DNA from: an uncultured Mediterraneibacter sp.
Lineage (GTDB): Bacteria; Bacillota; Clostridia; Lachnospirales; Lachnospiraceae
Reading direction: 5' to 3'
NCBI GenBank assembly: GCA_944381125.1
Contig: CALWKB010000059.1
Coordinates: 1-38,359, forward strand
DNA length: 38,359 nucleotides
Numbering within the stretch: the first letter of the stretch is position 1; every line of letters begins with the position of its first letter. A program made the position numbers and the translations under genes. This document shows positions 15,967-23,423 of the stretch, piece after piece. Under the pieces are notes generated by a model. The model ran no database searches, was not told where the DNA came from, and saw only the letters and a program-made list of their open reading frames with translations.

Positions 15967-16830
15967 TTATTTTCCGGCTGCCCGGCCGGAAGTTTCTGAA
16001 GCGTCCGGTTTTGTTCCCGGCTGTTCCCGCAGGCATCCGTTCAGCATTTTCCATATAAGAAAATTCTTTTCCGTAGGGCAGACAATCATATAAATGCCTG
16101 CCGGAATCAGAATCAGCAGACTGATCCACTGCGAGGTGGACAAAAGCCATACCCCTCTGGCCGGATCTCCCCGGAGAAATTCCAGAAGGAACCGTTCGGA
16201 GCCGTATATAACCGCATAGACGCCGAAGTTCTGAAGCGGCTTTTTAAACCTGCTGTCCAGTCCGAGAAGAAGGAAAAATATTATCAGGTTCAGTCCGGCT
16301 TCCAGAAGCTGCACAGGGAAAAGACTGACATGGTTCGGCGCGCCCAGTGATTCCGTAAATGTAACGGCCAGCGGCCCGCTGTATTCGATCCCGTAGCAGC
16401 AGCCGGCCAGAAAGCAGCCGATTCTTCCGCAGCAGTGGAAGAGCGGAATGATAAGAGCGAAATTTTCAGCTGTTTTCACTGCGTTGACGCCGAAATATTT
16501 CGCGTAACATATCGCGCCGGCGCAGCCGCCGATAAGGCCGCCGTAGAATACAAATCCGCCTCCCATGTAATTCAGGAAAGAACTCCAGCTTTCGAATATA
16601 ACGTCTGCGTTCTGCACAAGCTGCGGGATATTCTGGAGCAGATACAGAAGCTTTGCGCCGATGAGCGTGAATAATATAATAAAAGCGGTGAAATACAACT
16701 GATCGTCCGGAGAAATTTTTTTCTTCCGGCAGCGAAGCAGGACGACAGCGATAGATAAAAGCGAACCGATTACAACCATCATCCCGTAAGCGGGAATTTC
16801 ATATCCCGCGATATTTATAAAAGGCTGCAT
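15967..16830 (-). CDS. Prolipoprotein diacylglyceryl transferase (Lgt) family protein, atypical
   Basis: A 287-residue protein with about seven hydrophobic segments and the overall layout of Lgt, which transfers diacylglycerol from phosphatidylglycerol to lipobox cysteines. The opening IAGYEIPAYGMMVVIG and late YGSERFLLEFLRGD are Lgt-like. The core motifs differ: FVFYGGLIGG has Tyr96 where Lgt has an essential His, and GRIGCFLAGCCYG (135-147) replaces the GRIGNFIN-type signature, adding several cysteines while keeping the Arg. Such variants occur as Lgt paralogues in Clostridia, so it may act on another acceptor. AAAGGAGAG precedes the ATG; no own promoter is evident after the upstream terminator. 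Confidence 0.78.
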   Translation of the reverse strand: MQPFINIAGYEIPAYGMMVVIGSLLSIAVVLLRCRKKKISPDDQLYFTAFIILFTLIGAKLLYLLQNIPQLVQNADVIFESWSSFLNYMGGGFVFYGGLIGGCAGAICYAKYFGVNAVKTAENFALIIPLFHCCGRIGCFLAGCCYGIEYSGPLAVTFTESLGAPNHVSLFPVQLLEAGLNLIIFFLLLGLDSRFKKPLQNFGVYAVIYGSERFLLEFLRGDPARGVWLLSTSQWISLLILIPAGIYMIVCPTEKNFLIWKMLNGCLREQPGTKPDASETSGRAAGK

Positions 16831-16881
16831 AAATTACTCTCCTTTCCGAAGGCGCGAGAGTGCTTTCAGCCCGGGCGGTAC

Positions 16882-16917
16882 AAAAAAAGACTGCCGCTTT
16901 CATCCCGGGCGGCAGCC
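16882..16917 (-). terminator. Terminator between the DUF4190 gene and the Lgt-like gene
   Basis: On the minus strand GGCTGCCGC (16917-16909) pairs with GCGGCAGTC (16897-16889), followed by seven T (16888-16882). A CCCGGGCGG copy lies in the loop side (16904-16912) and again at 16870-16878. Since no promoter is obvious for the downstream gene, partial read-through is likely. Confidence 0.8.
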
Positions 16918-16971
16918 CTTTTCTGGTTTTCAATTGCTGAATACTCTCTTCCCTTACTGATGCGCGTTGTT

Positions 16972-17232
16972 TTATAAAGCGCTTGCGCAGGCAGCTCCGC
17001 CTACACATACAGTACATGCTAATGTAACTGCGCCGAATACAACAGCAAGAATGCTTAATACAAGTCCGGCAGTAGCCATTCCGCTGGGACCGTTGTTCTT
17101 CTTCGCGTTAGAAGCCATAACAAGGCCGATGATACCGAGAATACATCCAAGTCCGTATAACCATCCTGTGCACAGTCCTACGATACCAAGAACTAAAGAA
17201 GCAACAGCTGCACCGTTTGAATTCTGATTCAT
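16972..17232 (-). CDS. Small DUF4190-type membrane protein
   Basis: An 86-residue protein with two hydrophobic hairpin segments, typical of DUF4190: NGAAVASLVLGIVGLC near the start, GCILGIIGLVM and GMATAGLVLSILAVVFGA later, separated by a polar AKKNNG turn. The C-terminal end is unusual in carrying three cysteines (LACTVCVGGAACASAL). No biochemical role is known for the family. It has a near-perfect promoter (17276-17304), a strong GGAGGG ribosome binding site and its own terminator, so it is probably a well expressed monocistronic gene. Confidence 0.82.
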   Translation of the reverse strand: MNQNSNGAAVASLVLGIVGLCTGWLYGLGCILGIIGLVMASNAKKNNGPSGMATAGLVLSILAVVFGAVTLACTVCVGGAACASAL

Positions 17233-17275
17233 GATGCCCTCCTCCTATGTAATTCCTTTATTTTTTTCAGGATTT

Positions 17276-17304
17276 ATTTTAGCACTCAAAGTATTTTGTG
17301 TCAA
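17276..17304 (-). promoter_or_regulatory. Promoter of the DUF4190 gene
   Basis: On the minus strand TTGACA (17304-17299), 17 bp, TAAAAT (17281-17276). It faces the coaBC promoter; the divergent gap 17233-17507 holds both. Confidence 0.85.
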
Positions 17305-17368
17305 TTGTTTTCTTTTACGGTGTGAAGCGGCAAATTCCGCGCCGCAACGGGGAAAACAGGATGTAAGC

Positions 17369-17397
17369 TTGCTTTTTCTCCTTTGCTACAATATAAT
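17369..17397 (+). promoter_or_regulatory. Promoter of the coaBC operon
   Basis: TTGCTT (17369-17374), 17 bp, TATAAT (17392-17397). The leader to the coaBC ATG is about 105 nt and shows no obvious riboswitch fold. Confidence 0.8.
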
Positions 17398-17507
17398 AAA
17401 GCGGAACCGGAGCAATCCCTTTTCCTGTCTTTCGCGGCGGGGTTTTATGAGGGATGTTCACACTATAACGGAAATGGTTCGCAGAAACAGAGAAAGGGGG
17501 AAAACAT

Positions 17508-18707
17508 ATGCTGACAGGGAAAACAATTCTTCTTGGAGTCTCGGGAAGCATTGCGGCTTACAAGACAGCCTCTCTTGCCAGCGCGCTGAAGAAGCTCCAT
17601 GCGGACGTACATGTGCTGATGACAGAGAATGCGGTGAATTTTATTAATCCCATTACTTTTGAGACGCTGACAGGAAATAAGTGTCTGATCGACACGTTTG
17701 ACAGAAATTTTCAGTACAGTGTGGAGCATGTATCGCTGGCAAAGCAGGCGGATGTGGTAATGCTGGCGCCGGCCAGCGCGAACGTTATCGGAAAGATCGC
17801 CCACGGCATTGCCGACGATATGCTGACAACGACAGTTATGGCGTGCAGGTGTAAAAAAATCGTGGCGCCGGCTATGAACACCGCCATGTTTGAAAATCCG
17901 GTTGTGCAGGACAACCTGAAGCTGCTGGAAAAATACGGATACGAAGTCATAAGTCCTGCCTGCGGTTATCTTGCCTGCGGAGATACGGGAGCGGGAAAGA
18001 TGCCGGAACCGGAGCTCTTGCTGGAGTATATTCTCCGTGAGACGGCCAGAGAGAAAGATATGCGGGGCCTTAAGGTTCTTGTGACGGCGGGGCCTACCCG
18101 GGAAAGCATTGATCCGGTCAGATATATTACTAATCATTCTACCGGAAAGATGGGGTATGCCCTGGCCAGAGTGTGCATGCAAAGGGGAGCCGACGTGACG
18201 CTGGTAAGCGGCCCGACCAATCTGAAAACGCCGGAATTTGTTACGGCGGTACATGTGACAACCGCGGAAGAGATGTTCCGGGCGGTAACAGACAGAAGCG
18301 CCGGGCAGGACATTATTATCAAGGCGGCGGCTGTGGCGGATTACAGGCCGAAGCATATCAGCAGTGAAAAAGTGAAAAAACAGGACGGAGAGCTTTTTGT
18401 GGAAATGGAACGCACGGATGATATTCTCGCGTATCTGGGAGAACACAAAAGGGAAAACCAGTTCCTGTGCGGATTTTCGATGGAGACGGAGCATATGATC
18501 GAGAATTCCCGCAGAAAACTTCAGAAAAAGAATCTGGATATGATTGTGGCAAACAACGTGAAAGTAGAAGGCGCCGGATTTGGCGTGGACACGAACGTGG
18601 TAACCATTATTACCGGAGACGGGGAGATTTCCCTGGGAATGATGTCCAAAGAAGATACGGCCGCAAAAATACTGGATCAGATTCTCCGTATGAAAGGGAA
18701 AAAATAA
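17508..18707 (+). CDS. coaBC: Bifunctional phosphopantothenoylcysteine decarboxylase / phosphopantothenate-cysteine ligase
   Basis: A 399-residue cytoplasmic enzyme carrying out two steps of coenzyme A synthesis. The N-terminal FMN-dependent CoaC part has GVSGSIAAYK, active His74 (VEHVSLA), PAMNTAMF (Asn124) and the flap ACGDTGAGKM with Cys157. The C-terminal CoaB part (from about 187) has VTAGPTRESIDPVRYITN and HSTGKMGYALA, KAAAVADYRP and a late VANNV, matching the CTP-dependent ligase. AAGGGGG precedes the ATG. It heads coaBC-panT-coaX, a group that would import pantothenate and convert it toward CoA; no panBCD genes are in the window. Confidence 0.97.
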   Translation: MLTGKTILLGVSGSIAAYKTASLASALKKLHADVHVLMTENAVNFINPITFETLTGNKCLIDTFDRNFQYSVEHVSLAKQADVVMLAPASANVIGKIAHGIADDMLTTTVMACRCKKIVAPAMNTAMFENPVVQDNLKLLEKYGYEVISPACGYLACGDTGAGKMPEPELLLEYILRETAREKDMRGLKVLVTAGPTRESIDPVRYITNHSTGKMGYALARVCMQRGADVTLVSGPTNLKTPEFVTAVHVTTAEEMFRAVTDRSAGQDIIIKAAAVADYRPKHISSEKVKKQDGELFVEMERTDDILAYLGEHKRENQFLCGFSMETEHMIENSRRKLQKKNLDMIVANNVKVEGAGFGVDTNVVTIITGDGEISLGMMSKEDTAAKILDQILRMKGKK

Positions 18708-18744
18708 GCGGACAGGCGGCCGGGGAACCGCAGAACCGGTCCGC
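18708..18744 (+). other. Hairpin after coaBC
   Basis: GCGGAC (18708-18713) pairs with GTCCGC (18739-18744) with an inner GCGG/CCGC pairing. There is no T tract, so it is more likely an mRNA stability or processing element than a terminator between coaBC and the transporter gene. Confidence 0.4.
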
Positions 18745-18812
18745 GCAGATCAGACATGTGCCAGAAAGTATTGTATCTCTCAAGAGGAGAATGATAACTG
18801 AGGAGGAAAAAC

Positions 18813-19496
18813 ATGAAAACAAAATTAAAAACAACACAGATTACAACGCTGGGACTTATGATGGCAATTTTGCTGCTTATGGCATATACGCCGCTCGGCT
18901 ATCTGAATATCGGCCCGCTGGCGATTACATTCAACGTTATTCCGGTAGCGATAAGCGCGATTGTGCTGGGCCCGGCGGGAGGAGCGGCTGCAGGATCCAT
19001 TTTCGGACTTACAAGCTTTCTCCAGTGTATCGGAATCGGCGGCCAGAGTCTTATGGGAGTCGCCCTTTTCAATATAAACCCGGCGCTGGCTTTTATCCAG
19101 AGGTTCGTCCCCCGTCTTCTGGACGGCCTGCTTCTGGGCTATATTTTCCGCGGAATGCGCAGGAGAGCCAATACATATATTTCCTGCGCGGTTACAGGAT
19201 TCTTTTCCGCGTTTCTTAACACAGCTTTTTTTATGACCGCCCTTGTCGTGCTTTTCGGGAATACTTCGTATATCCGGGAGATGATCGGCGGGAAAAATGT
19301 GATCGTCTTTATCTGTACGTTTGTCGGTATTAACGCAGTGTGTGAGATGATCGTTTCAACAGTGGTTACCGCCGCCGTAGGAACGCCGCTCGCACGTTAT
19401 GTCTGCCCGCCTGAGCAGGCGGGAAAAGAACGCCGTCAGGCAGGAAAAAAAGACGCGCCGGCGGAGCCGGAACAAAGAAACCCGGCAGATAAATAA
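18813..19496 (+). CDS. panT: ECF transporter S component, probably pantothenate (PanT)
   Basis: A 227-residue membrane protein with about six hydrophobic helices, starting TTQITTLGLMMAILLLMAYTP's core and containing GPLAITFNVIPVAISAIVLGP and GSIFGLTSFLQC, the pattern of ECF S components; the C-terminal 35 residues are charged and disordered. S components bind a vitamin and dock on a shared ECF module, which is not encoded here. The pantothenate assignment rests on its position between coaBC and coaX, where PanT is commonly found; sequence alone would not prove it. A strong AGGAGG precedes the ATG, and coaX starts 14 nt after its stop. Confidence 0.85.
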   Translation: MKTKLKTTQITTLGLMMAILLLMAYTPLGYLNIGPLAITFNVIPVAISAIVLGPAGGAAAGSIFGLTSFLQCIGIGGQSLMGVALFNINPALAFIQRFVPRLLDGLLLGYIFRGMRRRANTYISCAVTGFFSAFLNTAFFMTALVVLFGNTSYIREMIGGKNVIVFICTFVGINAVCEMIVSTVVTAAVGTPLARYVCPPEQAGKERRQAGKKDAPAEPEQRNPADK

Positions 19497-19510
19497 GAGG
19501 AATTAAAATT

Positions 19511-20278
19511 ATGATTCTGGCAATAGATATCGGAAATACAAATATTGTCCTCGGGTGCATGGATAAGGGGAGATGCGTGTTTGTAGAGCGTCTTTCCACA
19601 GTCCGCACCAGGACGGAACTGGAATACGCGATAGATATAAAAAATGTTCTGGATATTTACCACATAAAAAGAGAGGAGCTGCAGGGAGGCATTATTTCCT
19701 CCGTCGTACCGCAGATTACAACGATCGTAAAAATTGCCGCCGAGAAAATCCTTCGGGGCGAAGTGCTTGTGGTCGGCGCGGGCATCCGCACAGGACTTAA
19801 TATACGCATCGATAATCCGGCGCAGCTGGGCAGCGACCTGGTAGTGGACTCGGTTGCGGCGATCGCCGAATATAGTGCTCCTATGCTTGTGTTTGATATG
19901 GGAACAGCGAATACGGTGTGTGTGATTGATAAGAATAAAAATTATATCGGCGGCATGATTTATCCGGGAGTGGGAGTGTCTCTTGATTCTCTTACCGCGA
20001 ACGCGTCTCAGCTGGGCGGCATCGGGATAGAGGCGCCGGAGCGCATTATCGGGAAAAATACGGTCGAGTGTATGAAAAGCGGGGTGATTTACAGCAGCGC
20101 GGCGGCTATAGACGGGATAATAGACCGGCTGGAGGAAGAACTGGGAGGAAATCTGACGGTAATTGCCACCGGCGGGCTTGCAAAGAAAATCATACCGTTC
20201 TGCAGGAGAAAAATCATAGTGGACGATAATCTGCTGCTTAAAGGACTGGAGATTATTTACCGGAAAAACCGGAGGTGA
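19511..20278 (+). CDS. coaX: Type III pantothenate kinase CoaX
   Basis: A 255-residue cytoplasmic kinase of the ASKHA fold that phosphorylates pantothenate, the first step of CoA synthesis, and in this family needs a monovalent cation and is not inhibited by CoA. Diagnostic blocks are the phosphate loop DIGNTN (6-11), STVRTRTELEYA, NPAQLGSDLVVDSVAA and FDMGTANT, plus GGMIYPGVGVSLDSL and VIATGGLAKKI. AGAGGA lies upstream of the ATG. The last codons and stop lie inside the long terminator hairpin. Together with PanT and CoaBC it covers pantothenate salvage into CoA. Confidence 0.96.
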   Translation: MILAIDIGNTNIVLGCMDKGRCVFVERLSTVRTRTELEYAIDIKNVLDIYHIKREELQGGIISSVVPQITTIVKIAAEKILRGEVLVVGAGIRTGLNIRIDNPAQLGSDLVVDSVAAIAEYSAPMLVFDMGTANTVCVIDKNKNYIGGMIYPGVGVSLDSLTANASQLGGIGIEAPERIIGKNTVECMKSGVIYSSAAAIDGIIDRLEEELGGNLTVIATGGLAKKIIPFCRRKIIVDDNLLLKGLEIIYRKNRR

Positions 20279-20310
20279 AATTTAATTTCACCTCCGGTTT
20301 TTCCGGTTTT
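20260..20310. terminator. Long bidirectional hairpin terminator overlapping the coaX stop
   Basis: A 22-base perfect inverted repeat, 20260-20281 and 20285-20306, with loop TTA; the left arm contains the last coaX codons and the stop (20276-20278). TTTT follows at 20307. It lies between convergent coaX and glgD. Confidence 0.85.
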
Positions 20311-20343
20311 ATAACTGTGGAAGAATGTTTTGAAATTTTCAGA

Positions 20344-21459
20344 TCAGAGAGTATCGCCGCGTTTTACATAACCCGGTTTTTCCGGTGATGCGATGATTCT
20401 CTTTCCGCGGATCAGCTTCGCGTGTTTGTCAATCATCATATTTTCCACATGTACGTCTTTTCCGATTACTACGTCGGCAGAAACGACACAGTTTTTAATT
20501 ACCGCTCCCGGCTTGATCGTACAGCCTCTTCCGATAATGGAGTTTTCAACGGTGCCGTCGATCAGGCATCCGTTGGATACTACGGATGAAGTAACCTTGC
20601 TGTCTGCAAAGTACTGAGTCGGACAGGAGTCGTTTGTGCGTGTATAGATCGGCCACTCGTCATCAAAAAGATTTACGGCGTTTTTCAGGTCGATCAGATC
20701 CATGTTTGCGTCGAAATAGCTCTTGAAATCTGTAATCGCCGCAAAGTATCCTCGGTGGGAAACCGCGCGGATATCAAGAGATTCGCACTCTTCATTGAGA
20801 ATGTCGGCGAATGTGTACATGGAAGATGTCTTGTGAGCTCTGTTTACCAGATCAAGGAAAAGCTCTTTTGACATAACGTACGTATCCATGGAAATATTTT
20901 TGTTTTTCGCGTTTCCGCGGTTGGGCTCAATAGAAAGGACACCTTTCTGTTTGTTTATATTAAGCGTATCGCATGCAAGGAAAGCGTCCTTTGCATTGTC
21001 GACGGCGTGGTACATCATGGAGATGTCTGCGCCTGACTCAATATGAGCGTTAAGGAATTCGCTGTAGTCAGCTGTATAGATCATATAGCTCGGCGCGATA
21101 ACAACGTACGGCATATTCATTCTTTCGATACAGTCAAGATTTTCGATATATGCTTCTATGTCCGTGCTGTAAATATCGCCGGGCTGTGAGGCCTCTGTAT
21201 ACATTATGTTCAGCTTGCCGCGCTTGGAGTTGATGTTGTAATGGCGTCCGGTTCCGAGATGCTCAGTCAGGGAACGGGGTTTTCTGCGCACGTAAACCTG
21301 AATGTTATCGATTCCGCTGTTGCTCATGTTGGAGATCGGGAAATCGATAATGCGGTAGCGGCCGAGGAATGAGAAAGCGCCTACAGGACGATATTCCTGA
21401 AGACCGTCAACCTGGATGTGATTTCCGGCAAAATTAATAATTCCAAATGCCTTATTCAT
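20344..21459 (-). CDS. glgD: Glucose-1-phosphate adenylyltransferase subunit GlgD
   Basis: A 371-residue homologue of ADP-glucose pyrophosphorylase. The fold blocks LGRYRIIDFPISNMSNSGI and the C-terminal left-handed-helix repeats (VSNGCLIDGTVENSIIGRGC-type hexapeptides) are kept, but the catalytic GGRGSRL loop is replaced by NFAGNHIQ and SGDHIY by APSYMIY, as expected for GlgD, the non-catalytic partner that raises GlgC activity in Firmicutes. The start at 21459 is preferred: AAAGGGGG (21476-21469) is nine bases before it but touches the alternative ATG at 21468. It begins one base after the glgC stop, with the ribosome binding site inside glgC. Confidence 0.95.
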   Translation of the reverse strand: MNKAFGIINFAGNHIQVDGLQEYRPVGAFSFLGRYRIIDFPISNMSNSGIDNIQVYVRRKPRSLTEHLGTGRHYNINSKRGKLNIMYTEASQPGDIYSTDIEAYIENLDCIERMNMPYVVIAPSYMIYTADYSEFLNAHIESGADISMMYHAVDNAKDAFLACDTLNINKQKGVLSIEPNRGNAKNKNISMDTYVMSKELFLDLVNRAHKTSSMYTFADILNEECESLDIRAVSHRGYFAAITDFKSYFDANMDLIDLKNAVNLFDDEWPIYTRTNDSCPTQYFADSKVTSSVVSNGCLIDGTVENSIIGRGCTIKPGAVIKNCVVSADVVIGKDVHVENMMIDKHAKLIRGKRIIASPEKPGYVKRGDTL

Positions 21460-21460
21460 A

Positions 21461-22600
21461 TTATTCATCCCCCTTTACACGTTTTGCTACAAGTTCGATA
21501 TTTTCGCTGTCAGCGCTGCCGACAACCGCGTTTTTGCCGATTTTAACTCCGTCGGCTACAAGAGCTCTTGTCACAACCGCGCCTTCCGCAACTTCCGCGC
21601 CCGGCATGAGGACGCTGTCGATTACTTTCGCGCCCGCCGCGACTTTCGCGTTTGTAAAGAGTACGGAGTTTTTAACTTCGCCGTCAATTACGCAGCCCTG
21701 AGTGATAAAGGCTTTGTTGATTACCGCGTCCGCGCCGATATACTGAGGAAGCGCGGTTACGTCTTCGGTGTAGATCTTCCATGTGGAATCATTGAGATCC
21801 AGCTCGTTGTTCTTGCTGAGCAGATCCATGTTCGCTTCCCAGAGAGAATCGATGGTTCCCACGTCTTTCCAGTATCCTTTATATTTGTAAGCGTAGACGT
21901 TTTTGCCTTCAGCTAAGAGAGAAGGAATAATGTCCTTTCCGAAATCGTGAGAGGAGTCCGGATTTTTCATATCCGCCATAAGCATCTTGCGAAGCATCTT
22001 CCAGTTAAAGATATAAATACCCATTGAAGCAAGATTGCTCTTGGGATGTTCCGGTTTCTCTTCGAATTCAACAATGCGTCCGGTCTCGTTCGTGTTCATG
22101 ATGCCGAAACGGCTTGCCTCTTTCATCGGAACTTCAATAACGGCGATGGTAGCGTCGGACTGGCATTCCTTATGATATGCAAGCATCTTTGCATAGTTCA
22201 TTTTGTAAATGTGGTCGCCGGAGAGAATCAGAAGATATTCCGGTGAATATGTATCGATAAAGTCAATATTCTGCGAAATTGCGTCCGCGGTTCCTCTGTA
22301 GACGTCCAGGTTCGCGTCTGATTTCTCGCGGGGAGGAAGTACATACACTCCGCTGTCTTTTGCGTCCAGACCCCAGCGGCGCCCTGCCGCAACGTAGCTG
22401 TTCAGCAAAATGGATTCATACTGCGTCAGTACACCGACAACGTCGATTCCGCTATTTGCACAGTTGCTGAGGGGAAAATCGATGATACGGTATTTTCCGC
22501 CATATGATACAGCCGGTTTTGCGACTTTTTTAGTCAGGTCATGCAGACGAGATCCGCGGCCGCCGGCTAAGATCATAGCTAACATGTTATTCTGCTTCAT
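21461..22600 (-). CDS. glgC: Glucose-1-phosphate adenylyltransferase GlgC (catalytic subunit)
   Basis: A 379-residue cytoplasmic enzyme making ADP-glucose from glucose 1-phosphate and ATP for glycogen synthesis. The nucleotide loop [13 protein letters not shown] (11-23), [25 protein letters not shown] and FEEKP are intact, unlike the GlgD partner. The C-terminal beta-helix domain is present with many hexapeptide repeats. AGAGGG precedes the ATG. It heads the two-gene glgC-glgD operon from the promoter at 22634-22662; no other glycogen gene is in the window. Confidence 0.96.
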   Translation of the reverse strand: MKQNNMLAMILAGGRGSRLHDLTKKVAKPAVSYGGKYRIIDFPLSNCANSGIDVVGVLTQYESILLNSYVAAGRRWGLDAKDSGVYVLPPREKSDANLDVYRGTADAISQNIDFIDTYSPEYLLILSGDHIYKMNYAKMLAYHKECQSDATIAVIEVPMKEASRFGIMNTNETGRIVEFEEKPEHPKSNLASMGIYIFNWKMLRKMLMADMKNPDSSHDFGKDIIPSLLAEGKNVYAYKYKGYWKDVGTIDSLWEANMDLLSKNNELDLNDSTWKIYTEDVTALPQYIGADAVINKAFITQGCVIDGEVKNSVLFTNAKVAAGAKVIDSVLMPGAEVAEGAVVTRALVADGVKIGKNAVVGSADSENIELVAKRVKGDE

Positions 22601-22633
22601 AATGAGCCCTCTCTTTCATTCTTACTGTTTCTT

Positions 22634-22662
22634 ATTATACATAGTTGAATCAGAATTTTCTA
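22634..22662 (-). promoter_or_regulatory. glgC promoter
   Basis: On the minus strand TAGAAA (22662-22657), 17 bp, TATAAT (22639-22634), about 30 nt of leader before the ATG. Confidence 0.6.
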
Positions 22663-22770
22663 CATTTTTGTTTAAAAATATGAAAAAACGAAGAAAAATA
22701 TATGGAAAACGCATAAGGAAAATACAAAAGCGACAATAAAAGATCCGGTATAATTTGTGCATTTTGATAG

Positions 22771-22799
22771 TTGACTTTATATTTATTTTTGCATACTAT
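22771..22799 (+). promoter_or_regulatory. Promoter of the marR-ABC exporter operon
   Basis: TTGACT (22771-22776), 17 bp, TACTAT (22794-22799); start near 22806. The leader to the MarR ATG is about 120 nt. Confidence 0.75.
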
Positions 22800-22800
22800 A

Positions 22801-22818
22801 TTGTTAGTTACCGAACAA
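22801..22818 (+). promoter_or_regulatory. Probable MarR operator
   Basis: Imperfect 18-bp palindrome TTGTTAGTTACCGAACAA with half-site TTGTTnG, covering the predicted transcription start, where binding would block initiation. Autorepression by the downstream MarR protein is inference. Confidence 0.55.
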
Positions 22819-22925
22819 ATTATACTGCACGGGATCCGGAGATTATTCTGTCAGCTGAGCCTGACCCGGGTCCCGTGTCGGGGCTTGCGGGGCAGGCCCT
22901 GAATTCGAAAGGATGTGGGGCAGTG

Positions 22926-23423
22926 ATGTGCGGCGGCGATAACAGGGAAATGTGCGACTGCGGCCATGATGTCGGCCGTCTGATCAATATGATTTCCCAT
23001 CAGCTGAAGCGGCAGATGTATATTCAGGAGGAAGAAGACAGTCTGACTACGAATATGCAGAGACTGGTGCTTCATTATATTATGTTTGAATCGCTGAAAA
23101 GGGATATTTATCAGAAGGATGTGGAGAAAGAGTTTCAGATCCGGAGATCTACCGCCACGGGGACGCTTCAGATTCTGGAGAAGAACGGATTTATCAACCG
23201 GGATCCGGTGGAGTGGGACGCAAGGCTCAAAAGGCTGACGCCTACGGATAAGGCCAAGGGGGTGCGGCGGCATATTCTTGAAAATATCCGCTATATAGAA
23301 GAGCTTCTCGCGAAAGACATTCCGGAAGAAAAGCTTTCTGTCTGCAGGGAAGTTCTGGAGCAGATGTCCGAAAATTTGTCGGGTGATGAAAAAAGAAGAG
23401 AGGAGATAACAGACCATGAATAG
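22926..23423 (+). CDS. MarR-family transcriptional regulator
   Basis: A 165-residue DNA-binding protein. The winged helix is clear: a helix with RLVLHYIMFES, DVEKEFQIRRSTATGTLQILEKNGFI as helix-turn-recognition helix, and a wing with DARLKRLTPTDKAKGV, flanked by dimerisation helices. MarR proteins respond to small ligands by releasing an operator, and this one precedes and overlaps (8 nt) a multidrug-type ABC exporter, so it is probably the local repressor. The start at 22926 is preferred: GGGG is five bases upstream, and the longer open frame back to 22755 runs through the promoter. The N-terminus has Cys-rich MCGGDNREMCDCGHD, which could be a redox or metal feature. Confidence 0.88.
   Translation: MCGGDNREMCDCGHDVGRLINMISHQLKRQMYIQEEEDSLTTNMQRLVLHYIMFESLKRDIYQKDVEKEFQIRRSTATGTLQILEKNGFINRDPVEWDARLKRLTPTDKAKGVRRHILENIRYIEELLAKDIPEEKLSVCREVLEQMSENLSGDEKRREEITDHE

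Larger units (their letters stand above)
22748..22825. repeat. Inverted repeat flanking the marR promoter
   Basis: GTATAATTTGT (22748-22758) and its exact complement ACAAATTATAC (22815-22825), 56 bp apart, enclose the promoter. The right copy partly overlaps the palindrome at 22801-22818. They could be two regulator sites bridged by a loop. This sits in the 325-base gene-free stretch 22601-22925; the remaining sequence is AT-rich without other visible features. Confidence 0.55.

Noticed and set aside
17279..17287. TTAGCACTC, a perfect half of the CIRCE element of HrcA, at the -10 of the DUF4190 promoter.
   Set aside because: The second arm GAGTGCTAA is absent at the required nine-base spacing; a single nine-base match is expected by chance at this scale.
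17463..18494. Long antisense open frame (343 codons) opposite coaBC.
   Set aside because: His/Arg-rich shadow translation typical of antisense frames in GC-moderate genes; the plus strand encodes an unmistakable CoaBC.
22749..22754. A perfect TATAAT upstream of the marR promoter.
   Set aside because: No acceptable -35 at 16-18 bp; the TTGACT/TACTAT pair downstream is better spaced, and the TATAAT is part of the 11-bp inverted repeat.
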